64,000 bases of DNA, from assembly GCA_964610045.1 (NCBI GenBank), contig CAZSUN010000008.1:9710-73709 (forward strand), read 5' to 3'. This DNA is from JACCYX01 sp964610045. Its GTDB lineage: Bacteria; Chloroflexota; Chloroflexia; Thermomicrobiales; UBA6265. Shown piece by piece: positions 17,912 to 26,623 of the stretch (positions are counted from its first letter, which is position 1; every line of letters begins with the position of its first letter). Both the position numbers and the translations under genes were made by a program. A model generated the notes under the pieces. That model did not search any database. It saw only the letters and a list, made by a program, of their open reading frames with translations, and was not told the origin of the DNA.

Positions 17912-19119
17912 ACCGCCTCCCCCTCCGCCTCGTACCCGCTGGCGGGAGGTTGCGGGTTCCGGAGCGGTTTGTCCTCACGGTACCCGAGGGCGTATTCGGC
18001 CTGGACGATCTGGTGGATCTGGCTCGTGCCCTCGTAGATCACCGAGCCGCGTGCATTCCGCATGAACCGCTCGACCGGATACTCGTTGGAAAACCCGTAG
18101 GACCCATGAATCTGGATCGCATCGTCTGCGGCTTCGAGGGCGGCATCGGTGGCATACCATTTCGCCAGAGACGTTTCCTTCGTGTTCCGGATGCCGCGAT
18201 TCTTGAGTTCCGCTGCCCGGTAGACCAGCAATCGGGAAGCTTCGTGTCCCGCAACCATCTTCGCGATCATCTGCTGCACCAACTGGTGCTTGCCGATCGG
18301 CACGCCGAAGGTCTGCCGTTCGTTTGCGTAGGAGACACTGGCATCGAGCGAGGCCCGGGTCAGGCCGACTGCCCCGGCGGCAACCGTGAACCGCCCCTGG
18401 TCGATGGCGCTCATCGCGATCTTGAAGCCTTCGCCCTCTTCGCCGATCCGGTTCTCGACCGGCACCCGGACATTGTTGAACGCCAGTTCCCCGGTGTTTC
18501 CGGCCCTGACTCCAAGCTTTCCCTTGATCGTGCCGGTGGTGAATCCTTCCATCCCGCGCTCCAGCACGAACGCGGTCAAACCTCGATGCTTCAGGCTCCG
18601 GTCGGTGCTGGCGAAGACGAGAAAGTGGTCGGCGATGTCCGCCAGCGAGATCCACATCTTCGAACCGTTGAGGAGGTAGCTGTCGCCGTCGCGAACGACA
18701 GTCGACTCGATGGCACCGGCGTCGGACCCGGCGGCGGGCTCGGTCAGGCCGAAGGTGGCGATCTTCTCGCCCATCGCCTGGGGCACGAGCCAGCGCTGCT
18801 TCTGCTCCTCGGTCGCCCACTGCAGCAACGTCAGGGAGTTCAGGCCGACGTGGACACTGAGGATCACCCGGAGTGACGTATCGACGTATTCGAGCTCCTC
18901 GCAGGCAAGGGCAAGACTGATGTAGTCGAGACCAAGCCCGCCATATGCCTCGGGAATCGGCAGCCCGAGGATGCCCATTTCACCGAGCTTGTCGATGATC
19001 GAGCGATCGACCTTGCCTGCGATGTCCCACTCGCGGATGTGCGGGGCAACTTCGCGAGCCGCCCACTCGCGAACCAGATCCCTGACCTGGATCTGCTCGT
19101 CGTTGAGGTCGAAGTTCAT
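17908..19119 (-). CDS. Acyl-CoA dehydrogenase
   Basis: A 403-residue flavoprotein that oxidises acyl-CoA to trans-2-enoyl-CoA and passes electrons to ETF. The mid-domain FAD segment FGLTEPAAGSDAGAI and the WISLADIADHFLVFA region match signature 1. The C-terminal helix bundle carries QIHGSYGFSNEYPVERFMRNAR and the catalytic Glu in VIYEGTSQIHQI. It is the first gene of the seven-gene beta-oxidation/ETF operon. I start at MNFDLNDEQ, the normal family opening; the upstream in-frame extension has no similarity. Confidence 0.95.
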   Translation of the reverse strand: MNFDLNDEQIQVRDLVREWAAREVAPHIREWDIAGKVDRSIIDKLGEMGILGLPIPEAYGGLGLDYISLALACEELEYVDTSLRVILSVHVGLNSLTLLQWATEEQKQRWLVPQAMGEKIATFGLTEPAAGSDAGAIESTVVRDGDSYLLNGSKMWISLADIADHFLVFASTDRSLKHRGLTAFVLERGMEGFTTGTIKGKLGVRAGNTGELAFNNVRVPVENRIGEEGEGFKIAMSAIDQGRFTVAAGAVGLTRASLDASVSYANERQTFGVPIGKHQLVQQMIAKMVAGHEASRLLVYRAAELKNRGIRNTKETSLAKWYATDAALEAADDAIQIHGSYGFSNEYPVERFMRNARGSVIYEGTSQIHQIVQAEYALGYREDKPLRNPQPPASGYEAEGEAV

Positions 19120-19196
19120 GGTGATGCGGATCGCTTTCCACGAAGACGACGGGACACGCACGCAACCCTGCGAGCCAGCCCGTCAGAACCGCGTCA

Positions 19197-19202
19197 AGTA
19201 TA
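19197..19202 (-). promoter_or_regulatory. Possible -10 box of the beta-oxidation operon
   Basis: TATACT on the minus strand lies 78 bases before the acyl-CoA dehydrogenase start in a GC-rich gap. No good -35 hexamer is found 16-18 bases upstream, so this is only suggestive. Confidence 0.3.
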
Positions 19203-19304
19203 CCGGGACACCTGACGGCCTACTGGCGGATTTCCTCGATGGAAACCGCACGCCGCTCCGTATTCAACCGCCTGGCGAGAGCGAGTACCTCAAACCTGTA
19301 CCGG

Positions 19305-20075
19305 TCAGCCCAGCCTCGATGGATGCACCCGGGGTCCGCGGGTGAGGTCGCCGGCAACGATCCGAACCACATTCCCCATCGAGTCTCGCACGAGCAGTGA
19401 ACCGTCGATGTCGAGGCCATCCAGGGTGCCGGTGTGCGTGCGATCCCCATCGCGGACGGACACCGGCTGACCACGCCAGGCGAGGCGCTCGTTCAGGTGA
19501 TCGGCAATGCACCGATCATCACCTTCCTCGAAGCTGGACACAATCTCCGAGAGATTGATCAGGAGCTTGCCCAGGACAGGTTCGATCCCAACTGGGCAGC
19601 CCGCTTCGATCGAGAGGCTCGTGGCGGTCCCCGGCAAGGTTTCGGAGAGGCTCCCAACATTCAACCCGATGCCGCAGATCACGCGCGTTCCTGCACCACC
19701 ATTCAGTGAACGGGTCGTGACGAGAACACCGGCGAGTTTGCGGCCATCGACCAGGACATCGTTCGGCCACTTGACGTTCGTCACATTGGGGAGCCAGGCA
19801 TCGGCCGTGATGGCCACCGCGAGACCGATGGCGGGGGCGAAGAGTCCGAGCGATGCCTGCGATCGATGACTGACGTGCAGGAACGACAGGAGAATCGACG
19901 ACCAGGGTTCGGCATGCCATTCGCGGCCGGCGCGGCCACGCCCAGCCGACTGGAAACCAGCCTGCACGGTCGTGCCGGGAGTCGCGCCACGGTCGGCGAG
20001 CGCGGCCAGCAGATCCATGGTCGAGCCGGCCGCGTCGACCCGGATGACAGGACACCCGATGGTCACTGCTGCCAT
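19305..20075 (-). CDS. birA: Biotin-[acetyl-CoA-carboxylase] ligase
   Basis: A 256-residue cytoplasmic enzyme that activates biotin with ATP and attaches it to carboxylase lysines. The biotin/ATP site appears as QSAGRGRAGREW and the catalytic-core lysine motif as VKWPNDVLV, followed by KLAGVLV and CGIGLNVG. The C-terminal SH3-like domain ends with GSLLVRDSMGNVVRIVAGDL. There is no N-terminal helix-turn-helix, so this is a non-repressor (group I) ligase. The start giving MAAVTIG is preceded by GGAGGGTGAGG. It lies 103 bases after the CBS-domain gene. Confidence 0.92.
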   Translation of the reverse strand: MAAVTIGCPVIRVDAAGSTMDLLAALADRGATPGTTVQAGFQSAGRGRAGREWHAEPWSSILLSFLHVSHRSQASLGLFAPAIGLAVAITADAWLPNVTNVKWPNDVLVDGRKLAGVLVTTRSLNGGAGTRVICGIGLNVGSLSETLPGTATSLSIEAGCPVGIEPVLGKLLINLSEIVSSFEEGDDRCIADHLNERLAWRGQPVSVRDGDRTHTGTLDGLDIDGSLLVRDSMGNVVRIVAGDLTRGPRVHPSRLG

Positions 20076-20178
20076 CGTGGCCTCACCCTCCGATCCCCGA
20101 CGAAGGCGGTGGCACGCCCGGGGAGTCGCGCAGATCGGCTGGGATGAGTCCCGGCACTCCGCGCAGACAGGATTCCCC

Positions 20179-21528
20179 TCACTCCGCGTCGGGTGCCTGG
20201 GCCTCAGGCTCCGTCTCGGTTTCTTCAGGAGCCTCGTGGCGATTGCGGCGATCCGAGCCACGATCGTCGGGCACCACCGGCGGCGGCAGGCGAGTAACCA
20301 GCAGCTTCCTGATCCGTTGGCGCTCAACCGCCAGGATTTCGACCCGTACGCCCTCAGCCTCGAAGGAATCACCCTGATTCGGCAGACGGCCCAAATGCTT
20401 GTGCACGAACCCACCGAGGGTTCCGAAGTCGTCATCCTCGGTGAACTGGACGTTCAATGCGTCTTCGACATCCTCGATCGGGAGGCGGCCATCGGCCAGG
20501 AGCTGGTCGTCAGCGATCTGGTCGAACAACCATTCCGCCGTGTCGAACTCGTCCTCGATCTCGCCGACGATTTCCTCCAGGATATCCTCGATCGAGACGA
20601 TGCCGGCGGTACCGCCGTACTCATCGGCAACGATGGCGAGGTGGTTTCGTGTGCGGCGCATTTCGGCGAACAGCACATTCAATCGCTTCGACTCCGGCAC
20701 GACGAACGGCGGCCGGATATCGTCGAGCCAGGGAATGCGGGTGGCATTGCCAATCACAAACTGAAGCAGGTCCTTGGCGTACAGCACCCCAACGATGTGG
20801 TCGATCGACTCCTGGTAGACCGGGATCCGGGAATGCCCTGCCTTGACGATGATGTCGATCAGTTCTCCCGGCGCCACGGCCCGATCCACGGCGACAATGT
20901 CGATCCTTGGCACCATGATGTCTCGCGCGGTCATTTCCTCGAGACTCAGGATCCCTTCGATCATCTCCCGTTCGTCGTCTCCAATCAGGTCGTCCGCTTC
21001 CAGCAGGCGAGATCGCAGTTCCTCCTCGAACCCGAAGGTCTCGCTCGGGGCAACCGGTCCCGGCAAAATCCGCGCGATCAATTCGGCCGTTCGCTCGACC
21101 AGCCAGTTCAAGGGAATCAGGAGGCTGGTCGCGATGTTCCCCAGCCGAAGCACGACCGCGACGAACCGGTCGAGTTTGCGCGTGGCAAGTGCCCGTGGCA
21201 AGGCGATACCGAGCAAGAGATAGGCAACGCCCACGATGGACATGGCGAGCCACTGGCGCGGGGCGCCGGAGGCCGCGGTCAGCACCTCGATGAGCGCGCC
21301 GGTCGCGAGGATGGCCGCGAGGACCTGGAGCAGGACCATCGATGCCGCCAGCACACGGCGTGGATCGACCAGCGACTGCACGGTTCGCCGCCTCGACTCG
21401 GCGTCGCCACTGAGTTCACGCAAGCGGACGGCACTGGTCAATCCAAGGGTGGACTGCACGATTCCGGCCAGCACCATGACGGCGAGGGCGACGAGGGCGA
21501 GAACGAGGTGTTGCCAGGCATCAGCCAA
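20179..21528 (-). CDS. CNNM/CorC-HlyC-type membrane protein with CBS pair
   Basis: A 449-residue membrane protein. The N-terminal DUF21/CNNM-like region (about 1-165) has three or four hydrophobic segments. Two CBS domains (about 195-320) begin with MTARDIMVPRIDIVAVDR and include the HSRIPVYQESIDHIVGVLYAKD segment. A C-terminal CorC/HlyC domain carries DEYGGTAGIVSIEDILEEIVGEIEDEFD. A charged Glu/Pro-rich tail ends the protein. Family members are linked to magnesium or cobalt efflux, and CBS domains sense adenine nucleotides. The name haemolysin often attached to this family is historical. Confidence 0.9.
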   Translation of the reverse strand: MADAWQHLVLALVALAVMVLAGIVQSTLGLTSAVRLRELSGDAESRRRTVQSLVDPRRVLAASMVLLQVLAAILATGALIEVLTAASGAPRQWLAMSIVGVAYLLLGIALPRALATRKLDRFVAVVLRLGNIATSLLIPLNWLVERTAELIARILPGPVAPSETFGFEEELRSRLLEADDLIGDDEREMIEGILSLEEMTARDIMVPRIDIVAVDRAVAPGELIDIIVKAGHSRIPVYQESIDHIVGVLYAKDLLQFVIGNATRIPWLDDIRPPFVVPESKRLNVLFAEMRRTRNHLAIVADEYGGTAGIVSIEDILEEIVGEIEDEFDTAEWLFDQIADDQLLADGRLPIEDVEDALNVQFTEDDDFGTLGGFVHKHLGRLPNQGDSFEAEGVRVEILAVERQRIRKLLVTRLPPPVVPDDRGSDRRNRHEAPEETETEPEAQAPDAE

Positions 21529-21752
21529 ATCGGTGTCCGTTTCTCTCGACGGTCGCCAGATGCCGACCGCGCCGCCGATCTGATCCTTGCCGGTTCACCG
21601 GACCGCGGCTGTTCGGGGCGGGGCAGCACAACCGGACACATCCTGGCCCTGGTTCGGCTCTCGCCAGCACATGCGACGTGGCGGCCACTCGCCCACTATC
21701 CGCCATGTTCACCGGCTCGCTCAATGGGATACCCGCTCTCCCAGGTCTACGG

Positions 21753-23156
21753 TTACCCCGGATCGCCGCGCCCGATCCGGCGAGCGGGAACCCCGACGAC
21801 CGTCGCGCCACTCTCGATATCACGTGTCACCACCGCCCCTGCCCCGGTGCGAGCGCCCTCTCCAACGCGGACGGGCGCCACCAGCACGGTATCGCTCCCA
21901 ACGAAGGCATGGTCGCCGATGACGGTGGCGTGCTTGGTCGTGCCATCGTAATTCGCGGTAATCGCACCGGCGCCGATGTTGACGTCCTCACCCACCCGTG
22001 CGTCACCGAGATACGAGAAGTGGCCAACCCTGGTCCCCGGCCCAAGCGTGGAGTTCTTCACCTCCGCGGAGGTCCCAACATGAACGCCGGGGCCAACCAC
22101 CGTGTTGCCCCGGAGATGCGCATACGGTCCGACATCGGATCCGGCGCCGACTTCGGAATCGGTCACGGTGGACGACCGGACCTGGGCGCCATCACGCAGG
22201 ACCGCGTTGTGCAGCACGGCGTGTGGACCAACTACGCACCCGCGGCCGATAACCGACTTCCCTGTGATGATGGAGAACGGATGGATCACCGTATCGGCGT
22301 CAACAGCCACGGTCTCATCGATGAAGACGGTCTCCCCGCCGATAATGGTGACGCCGCGTCGCTGCAACCGCTCGCGGACGTTTTTCCGGATCACTGCATC
22401 GGCATCAGCCTGCTCAACCCGGTCGTTGATGCCCAACGACACATCGCTGTCGCCAACGACTGCCGAGACGGGCCAGGGCTCGTCCTCTGCCGTCTCCGAG
22501 ACGGCGAATGCGACGATGTCGGTCAGCATGAGTTCCCCGGTCTCCGGGTTGACTGGCAGGCGAGCGAGTGTCTCACGGGCCCAGGCGGCATCGAGCACCA
22601 TGATCCCGCTGTTGATTTCGGTTTCACCCTGACGAAGATGCGGTTGGTCGTTCTTCTTTTCGACAATGCGGGTGACATGACCCACGGCATTGCGCTCGAT
22701 GCGGCCGTAATTGCGCGCGTCTGGCAGGACGCAGGACAGGATCGTGACCTTGCACCGGGAAGCCCGGGCACCCTCTATCAACCGGTCTATCGTCTCACCG
22801 GTCAGGAGTGGGCTGTCGCCAAGCAGCGAGACGAGCCAATCCACCGGTTCCAGGAAATCCAGGGCCGTGCGCACCGCTCCCGCCGTGCCGTAGGGATGAA
22901 CCTGCGGCGTCGCGTCGAACTCGCCTTCCATTCCCAACCGGCTCGCAAGGTCGACCATGTCCGGACTTACGATGGTCACCAGTTGGTTGGGCTGGACGGC
23001 GAGTCCGGCCCGGATCACCCGTTCCACGATCGGGACGCCCCCGACCGGGTGCAGGTGCTTGGGTGTTGCGGACAGCATGCGCGTCCCCTGGCCGGCGGCA
23101 AGGACGGCGACGGCAATCCGGTCACCTGTTTTTGGGGAGTGGGGAGAGGTTGTCAC
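21753..23156 (-). CDS. glmU: Bifunctional GlcNAc-1-P uridylyltransferase / GlcN-1-P acetyltransferase
   Basis: About 467 residues, close to the usual 456. The N-terminal nucleotidyltransferase domain has LAAGQGTRM, a GTAGAVRTAL motif, GDSPLLTG for metal and nucleotide, and NSGIMVLD. The C-terminal left-handed beta-helix has AEVKNSTLGPGTRVGHFSYLGD and ITANYDGTTKHATVIGD, as in the acetyltransferase site. It makes UDP-GlcNAc for peptidoglycan and other glycans. I chose the GTG at 23156 because the ATG at 23246 would overlap the tRNA 3' end; the ribosome site is weak either way. The gene lies just downstream of tRNA-Gln and may be co-transcribed with it. Confidence 0.93.
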   Translation of the reverse strand: MTTSPHSPKTGDRIAVAVLAAGQGTRMLSATPKHLHPVGGVPIVERVIRAGLAVQPNQLVTIVSPDMVDLASRLGMEGEFDATPQVHPYGTAGAVRTALDFLEPVDWLVSLLGDSPLLTGETIDRLIEGARASRCKVTILSCVLPDARNYGRIERNAVGHVTRIVEKKNDQPHLRQGETEINSGIMVLDAAWARETLARLPVNPETGELMLTDIVAFAVSETAEDEPWPVSAVVGDSDVSLGINDRVEQADADAVIRKNVRERLQRRGVTIIGGETVFIDETVAVDADTVIHPFSIITGKSVIGRGCVVGPHAVLHNAVLRDGAQVRSSTVTDSEVGAGSDVGPYAHLRGNTVVGPGVHVGTSAEVKNSTLGPGTRVGHFSYLGDARVGEDVNIGAGAITANYDGTTKHATVIGDHAFVGSDTVLVAPVRVGEGARTGAGAVVTRDIESGATVVGVPARRIGRGDPG

Positions 23157-23245
23157 GATCCGGGGTTGACTCCCAGGTGGGCCGGATTCGGGGACTACGA
23201 CGGGCGCCGCCTGCCGATCCGGAGTGCACGGTGCAATGGAATGCA

Positions 23246-23319
23246 TGGCTCGCGGGCCAGGATTCGAACCTGGAATAAAGGTTCCAAAGACCCTTGTGAT
23301 ACCTTTTCACCACCCGCGA
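23246..23319 (-). tRNA. tRNA-Gln (anticodon TTG), CCA encoded
   Basis: The minus strand folds into a full cloverleaf of 74 bases: acceptor TCGCGGG/CCCGCGA, D stem GTGA/TCAC, anticodon stem AGGGT/ACCTT with loop CTTTGGA, a four-base variable region, and T arm CCAGG-TTCGAAT-CCTGG. Positions 34-36 read TTG, decoding CAA and, by wobble, CAG glutamine codons. Discriminator G and a genomically encoded CCA follow. Confidence 0.95.
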
Positions 23320-23450
23320 ATGTGGCCGGAACCAGTGTAGCGGCAGGCAGGTGTGACGTGCCAGACAGCAACGCACCGCCGCGAATGCTGTACGCTCACT
23401 TCAGGCGCGGGTCAGGTGATTGCGCTTTGCCCGAATCGAGCAGCGACCGG

Positions 23451-24212
23451 ATGGCTGAACACGCGACACAACCGAAGGGCTCGCCGCCACAACTTGGCAT
23501 CATCGTGCTGCCGCTCCGGCTTGGCGCCAGTGGCCTCGAAGCTGCCTACGTCCAGAATGTGGGCGGTGACCACCTCATCTCGGCGGTTCCTGGTTCTGGC
23601 GAGCCACTCGATGACGCCGCCCATCGCGTCAGCCAGGCGTGCCTGGGCCGGCCATCGCAGTACGTCGAACAGCTCTATACCTTCGATTCCCGTTCCGGCG
23701 CCGCTCGCGAAGTCGTGGTCAGTTACCTGGCCCTGTACCGGCACGAAACCAGTGAGCCTGCCACGCATGGCGACCTGATCTGGTTGCCCGTGGAAGCGAT
23801 CTCCCTCACGGACGAGGTACATCGGAGCGTGTTCGAATACGGACTCATCCGTCTCAAGGCAAAATTCGGCTATACCAACATCGCCTTTCACCTCCTGCCG
23901 GACGCATTCACCCTCTCCGACCTGCAACTGGCATACGAGGAAGTGCTCGGCCATCCGGTCGACAAGCGGAATTTTCGCCGCCGGATGGCCAGTTCCACGA
24001 TCCTCGAACGCACCGGCGAGATGCGGCGCGACGGCAGTCACCGGCCTGCAGCGCTCTACCGGTTTGCAGCCCGGGACGACCAGGCCGCCTATCTCACGCC
24101 GTCCTGGGCCGCTGCAAGTCTCTCCCCACCCGATCCGGGCAGCGAATCAAGAACCTTCACCACCCGACGTGCGGCATCTGACGGTCCTGATACTCCCGGA
24201 GGAACACATTGA
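23451..24212 (+). CDS. NrtR-type regulator: degenerate Nudix domain plus winged helix
   Basis: A 253-residue probable transcription factor. Residues about 15-150 form a Nudix fold (LGIIVLPLRLG opening; SYLALYRHE strand), but the Nudix box has decayed to GEPLDDAAHRVSQACLG, lacking the catalytic REx(2)EE glutamates. Residues about 160-230 form the NrtR winged helix, with the diagnostic pattern FTLSDLQLAYEEVLG, DKRNFRRRMA and RPAALYRF. NrtR proteins bind ADP-ribose or related ligands and control NAD genes. The stop overlaps the NAD kinase start (TTGA), so this one likely controls its own operon. ATG 23451 fits the family; 23385 is an in-frame alternative. Confidence 0.85.
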   Translation: MAEHATQPKGSPPQLGIIVLPLRLGASGLEAAYVQNVGGDHLISAVPGSGEPLDDAAHRVSQACLGRPSQYVEQLYTFDSRSGAAREVVVSYLALYRHETSEPATHGDLIWLPVEAISLTDEVHRSVFEYGLIRLKAKFGYTNIAFHLLPDAFTLSDLQLAYEEVLGHPVDKRNFRRRMASSTILERTGEMRRDGSHRPAALYRFAARDDQAAYLTPSWAAASLSPPDPGSESRTFTTRRAASDGPDTPGGTH

Positions 24213-25096
24213 CCAGGCGATTCGGCATCATCGCGGCACTCAGCAAACCGGAAGCCAAGGTCCTGGGCGACGAAATCTCGCGCTGGCTCGAATCGCAGGG
24301 TCACATGGCCGTCACCGAGGCCGAGCTCTCCTCCAACGGGACCGCCGATGTGGAAGCCGTCATCGTCCTTGGGGGCGACGGGTTGATGATGCGATCGGCA
24401 AACGTGTTCCCCGACATCCCGTTGCTCGGGATCAACTTCGGGAAGGTCGGTTTCCTCGCCCTCGTGGAGCAGCAGGTCTGGCGTCCCGCGGTTCGCAACC
24501 TGATCGAAGGAAACTTCACGATCGAAGCGAGTTCAACGTTGGAAGCCACCCTGATCCGCGACAACCGGGAGTTCGAGCAGGGGTGGGCGATCAACGATGT
24601 CGTCATTCGCGGCGGCAGCCGGATGGTCGATGTCGAGGTCTATATCGACGGACACTTCGTCAACACCTACCCGGGTGACGGCATGATCGTGTCGACGGCG
24701 CGGGGAAGCACCGCCTACTGCATGGCAGCGGGCGGTCCGATCCTCACCGCCGGGGTGCGAGGCTTCGCGATCGTCCCCATCTCCTGCCATTCGCCGATCC
24801 GCACACCGGTCATCGTGTCGGAATCGGCCGATATCGAACTGGTAGTGACCAACGATCACGAGGCATCGCTCATCCTCGACGGCCGGCCACGGATCAGCCT
24901 GCACCAGAACGACAACATCCGGATCCGGCGTGGACTCCACACCTTCCAGCTGGTGACCTTCGGATCGACGAACTTCTACGACGCCGTTCGCGAGAAGTTC
25001 AATTTCCAGATCCGGCCGGATGTGTTGCCGACCCGCTACGCAGCCCGGCTGACGGCGCATGGCAACCAGCAATCGGATAACCCTGCGGCACGCTGA
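24209..25096 (+). CDS. nadK: NAD kinase
   Basis: A 295-residue cytoplasmic enzyme that phosphorylates NAD to NADP with ATP. It has the phosphate motif VIVLGGDGLMMRSA, the LGINFGKVGFLA strand, the conserved Asn-Asp pair in WAINDVVI and the glycine-rich GDGMIVSTARGSTAYCMAAGGP motif. The start is TTG, overlapping the regulator stop, with GGAGGA 5 bases upstream. Overlap with an NrtR-like gene suggests NADP synthesis responds to an NAD-derived ligand (inference). Confidence 0.95.
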   Translation: MTRRFGIIAALSKPEAKVLGDEISRWLESQGHMAVTEAELSSNGTADVEAVIVLGGDGLMMRSANVFPDIPLLGINFGKVGFLALVEQQVWRPAVRNLIEGNFTIEASSTLEATLIRDNREFEQGWAINDVVIRGGSRMVDVEVYIDGHFVNTYPGDGMIVSTARGSTAYCMAAGGPILTAGVRGFAIVPISCHSPIRTPVIVSESADIELVVTNDHEASLILDGRPRISLHQNDNIRIRRGLHTFQLVTFGSTNFYDAVREKFNFQIRPDVLPTRYAARLTAHGNQQSDNPAAR

Positions 25097-25395
25097 TCCT
25101 GGCGCGAAGGCGGATGAACGGGGACGGGTTCCTGCCCGCCGTACGGGCGAACCTCCGAGCGCAGCGAGGGGACGGCGGCCCGCCATGACGTGCGGGTTGA
25201 CGCGGGCCGACAGACCTTCCGGCCTGCGGCCGTCAGGCCGATCGGCCCCTACGATGGGTGATTCGACCAACCTACACCTGTGAGCGCAGCGCACCCGGGG
25301 CGGACGACCACCTCGCCTGGCGGCTCGGTGGGTCCGCCCGTACGATGAGATGGCGGGACGCCCGGAGGGCACGCGCGGCGCATCCGCCAGCGCCG
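25097..25395. other. 299-base gap after nadK with three GC-rich hairpins
   Basis: The gap lies between convergent nadK and the zinc-ribbon gene. Hairpins are seen at 25134-25148 (GCCCG/CGGGC), 25204-25248 (GGGCCGA/TCGGCCC enclosing CGGCCTG/CAGGCCG) and 25298-25339 (GGGCGGAC/GTCCGCCC). The latter two are followed by a TACGATG tail, resembling the TACAAACG tail of the hairpin repeats at 48207, 52151 and 59148. I see no gene here. Confidence 0.6.
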
Positions 25396-26208
25396 TTATC
25401 GGACGCGGAAGCGCTCGGGAACGGTGGTCACCTGTTCGTCCTCGGCGGGTTCTTCCTCGCCATCCTCGCGCAGCAGGGACATGTCGGGCTCGGTTGGCTT
25501 CCGCGTGATCTCCGCGGGAGCGGGTTCCTGGATGGTTGCGCCGGAAACGACGCCATTCGATCCAGGGACCACCGGACCCACCTGATCGCTGCCGGCCTGG
25601 ACGGTCACCGGATCGAGCACATCACGGCCAAGGGTGGTCGCCGCAGTTGCAGCAGGCAGCGCGCGTGTTTCCTCACGTTGCCGTCGCCGCTCTTCGTCCC
25701 GCAGGCGTTTCTCGATCGCCGCGGGATCGATCCAGCGGTCCTCGTCGATCTTGACCTCTTCCCGATCGTGATCGTGCGCGTGCTGTTCGCCGCAGTACGG
25801 ACAGAGATCCCAGTTCAGGTCGATCAAACGGCCGCAGTTGTCGCAGTCCTCCCGCAACTGCGTGTTGCAGTGGGGGCAGATGCGCCACTCATCCTCGACG
25901 AAATGGTGACAGGTCGGGCACAGCGGCAATTCCTGGAGATCGTTCAGGAGGTACTCCTCCTCGAGCGACCGCTGGTACGCCTGGTCGAGCGTTTCGCTCG
26001 GCCGCAGGATCCGGTACAGAATCCATCCGGGTATCCAGAACAGGACGACCACCAGCGTGGAGAACACCTGGGTCACCACACTGCGGCTGCGCGACTCGAT
26101 GTCGCGAAACGTCCAGATCGCCAGCACGAACCAGGTGGCGATCAGGTAGGCGCCACCCAGCGCCAGCAGAATCTGGAGCGCACGGGCGACGAAAGACTCG
26201 ATATCCAA
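25396..26208 (-). CDS. Membrane protein with double zinc ribbon
   Basis: A 270-residue protein. Two N-terminal membrane segments (about 8-33 and 42-66) are followed by a cytoplasmic double zinc ribbon at about 96-142 with four Cys pairs: CPTC, CPHC, CDNC, CPYC. After a His/Asp-rich patch (HAHDHDRE) the C-terminal 120 residues are low-complexity and acidic. No enzyme motif is present. Similar zinc-ribbon membrane proteins are uncharacterised. It lies 27 bases after the DarA-like gene in the tmk operon, so it may be co-expressed with nucleotide signalling genes. Confidence 0.85.
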   Translation of the reverse strand: MDIESFVARALQILLALGGAYLIATWFVLAIWTFRDIESRSRSVVTQVFSTLVVVLFWIPGWILYRILRPSETLDQAYQRSLEEEYLLNDLQELPLCPTCHHFVEDEWRICPHCNTQLREDCDNCGRLIDLNWDLCPYCGEQHAHDHDREEVKIDEDRWIDPAAIEKRLRDEERRRQREETRALPAATAATTLGRDVLDPVTVQAGSDQVGPVVPGSNGVVSGATIQEPAPAEITRKPTEPDMSLLREDGEEEPAEDEQVTTVPERFRVR

Positions 26209-26235
26209 ACGATGGGACTCCTTGGTTCCGGGTGA

Positions 26236-26574
26236 TCAGGCGATGCCAAGCCGCTCGTAGCGCTCGACATTGAGCACGAAGACGGTTGCGCCGCCGACCA
26301 GGACCTCGACCGGACTGGGGATGTAGAACTCGCCGGGTTCGACGATCGGCATCAAGGGATTCACGAACCGGGTCCGGGAGTGACAGTTGGCGCGGACGAT
26401 TTCCTGGACATCGGCCACGTCTTCATCACGAACGCCGATGAGGAGGGTCACGTTTCGCTCGCGGAGGAAGCCGCCGGCGCTGTTGATCTGGGTTGCCCGG
26501 TAACCTTGCCGGGTCAGGGCTGCCAGGAGCTGTTCGGCATCCGTACCCTGGACCACCGCAATGACGAGCTTCAT
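26236..26574 (-). CDS. Cyclic-di-AMP receptor of the DarA/PstA (YaaQ) family
   Basis: A 112-residue PII-like protein. It starts MKLVIAVVQGTDAEQLLAAL, then has the GYRATQINSAGGFLRERNVTLLIGV segment, with the Gly-Gly-Phe loop that contacts c-di-AMP in DarA/PstA structures, and ends with VGGATVFVLNVERYER. DarA proteins are trimeric receptors of unknown output. Synteny supports the call: in Firmicutes the homologue yaaQ also follows tmk, and here it is 49 bases downstream of tmk. I chose the ATG giving MKLVI rather than the one three codons earlier. Confidence 0.92.
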   Translation of the reverse strand: MKLVIAVVQGTDAEQLLAALTRQGYRATQINSAGGFLRERNVTLLIGVRDEDVADVQEIVRANCHSRTRFVNPLMPIVEPGEFYIPSPVEVLVGGATVFVLNVERYERLGIA

Positions 26575-26623
26575 TCCGTGCAATCCGTTCGTGCCGTCTG
26601 GGGCATGCCCTCGCGTACGGCGA

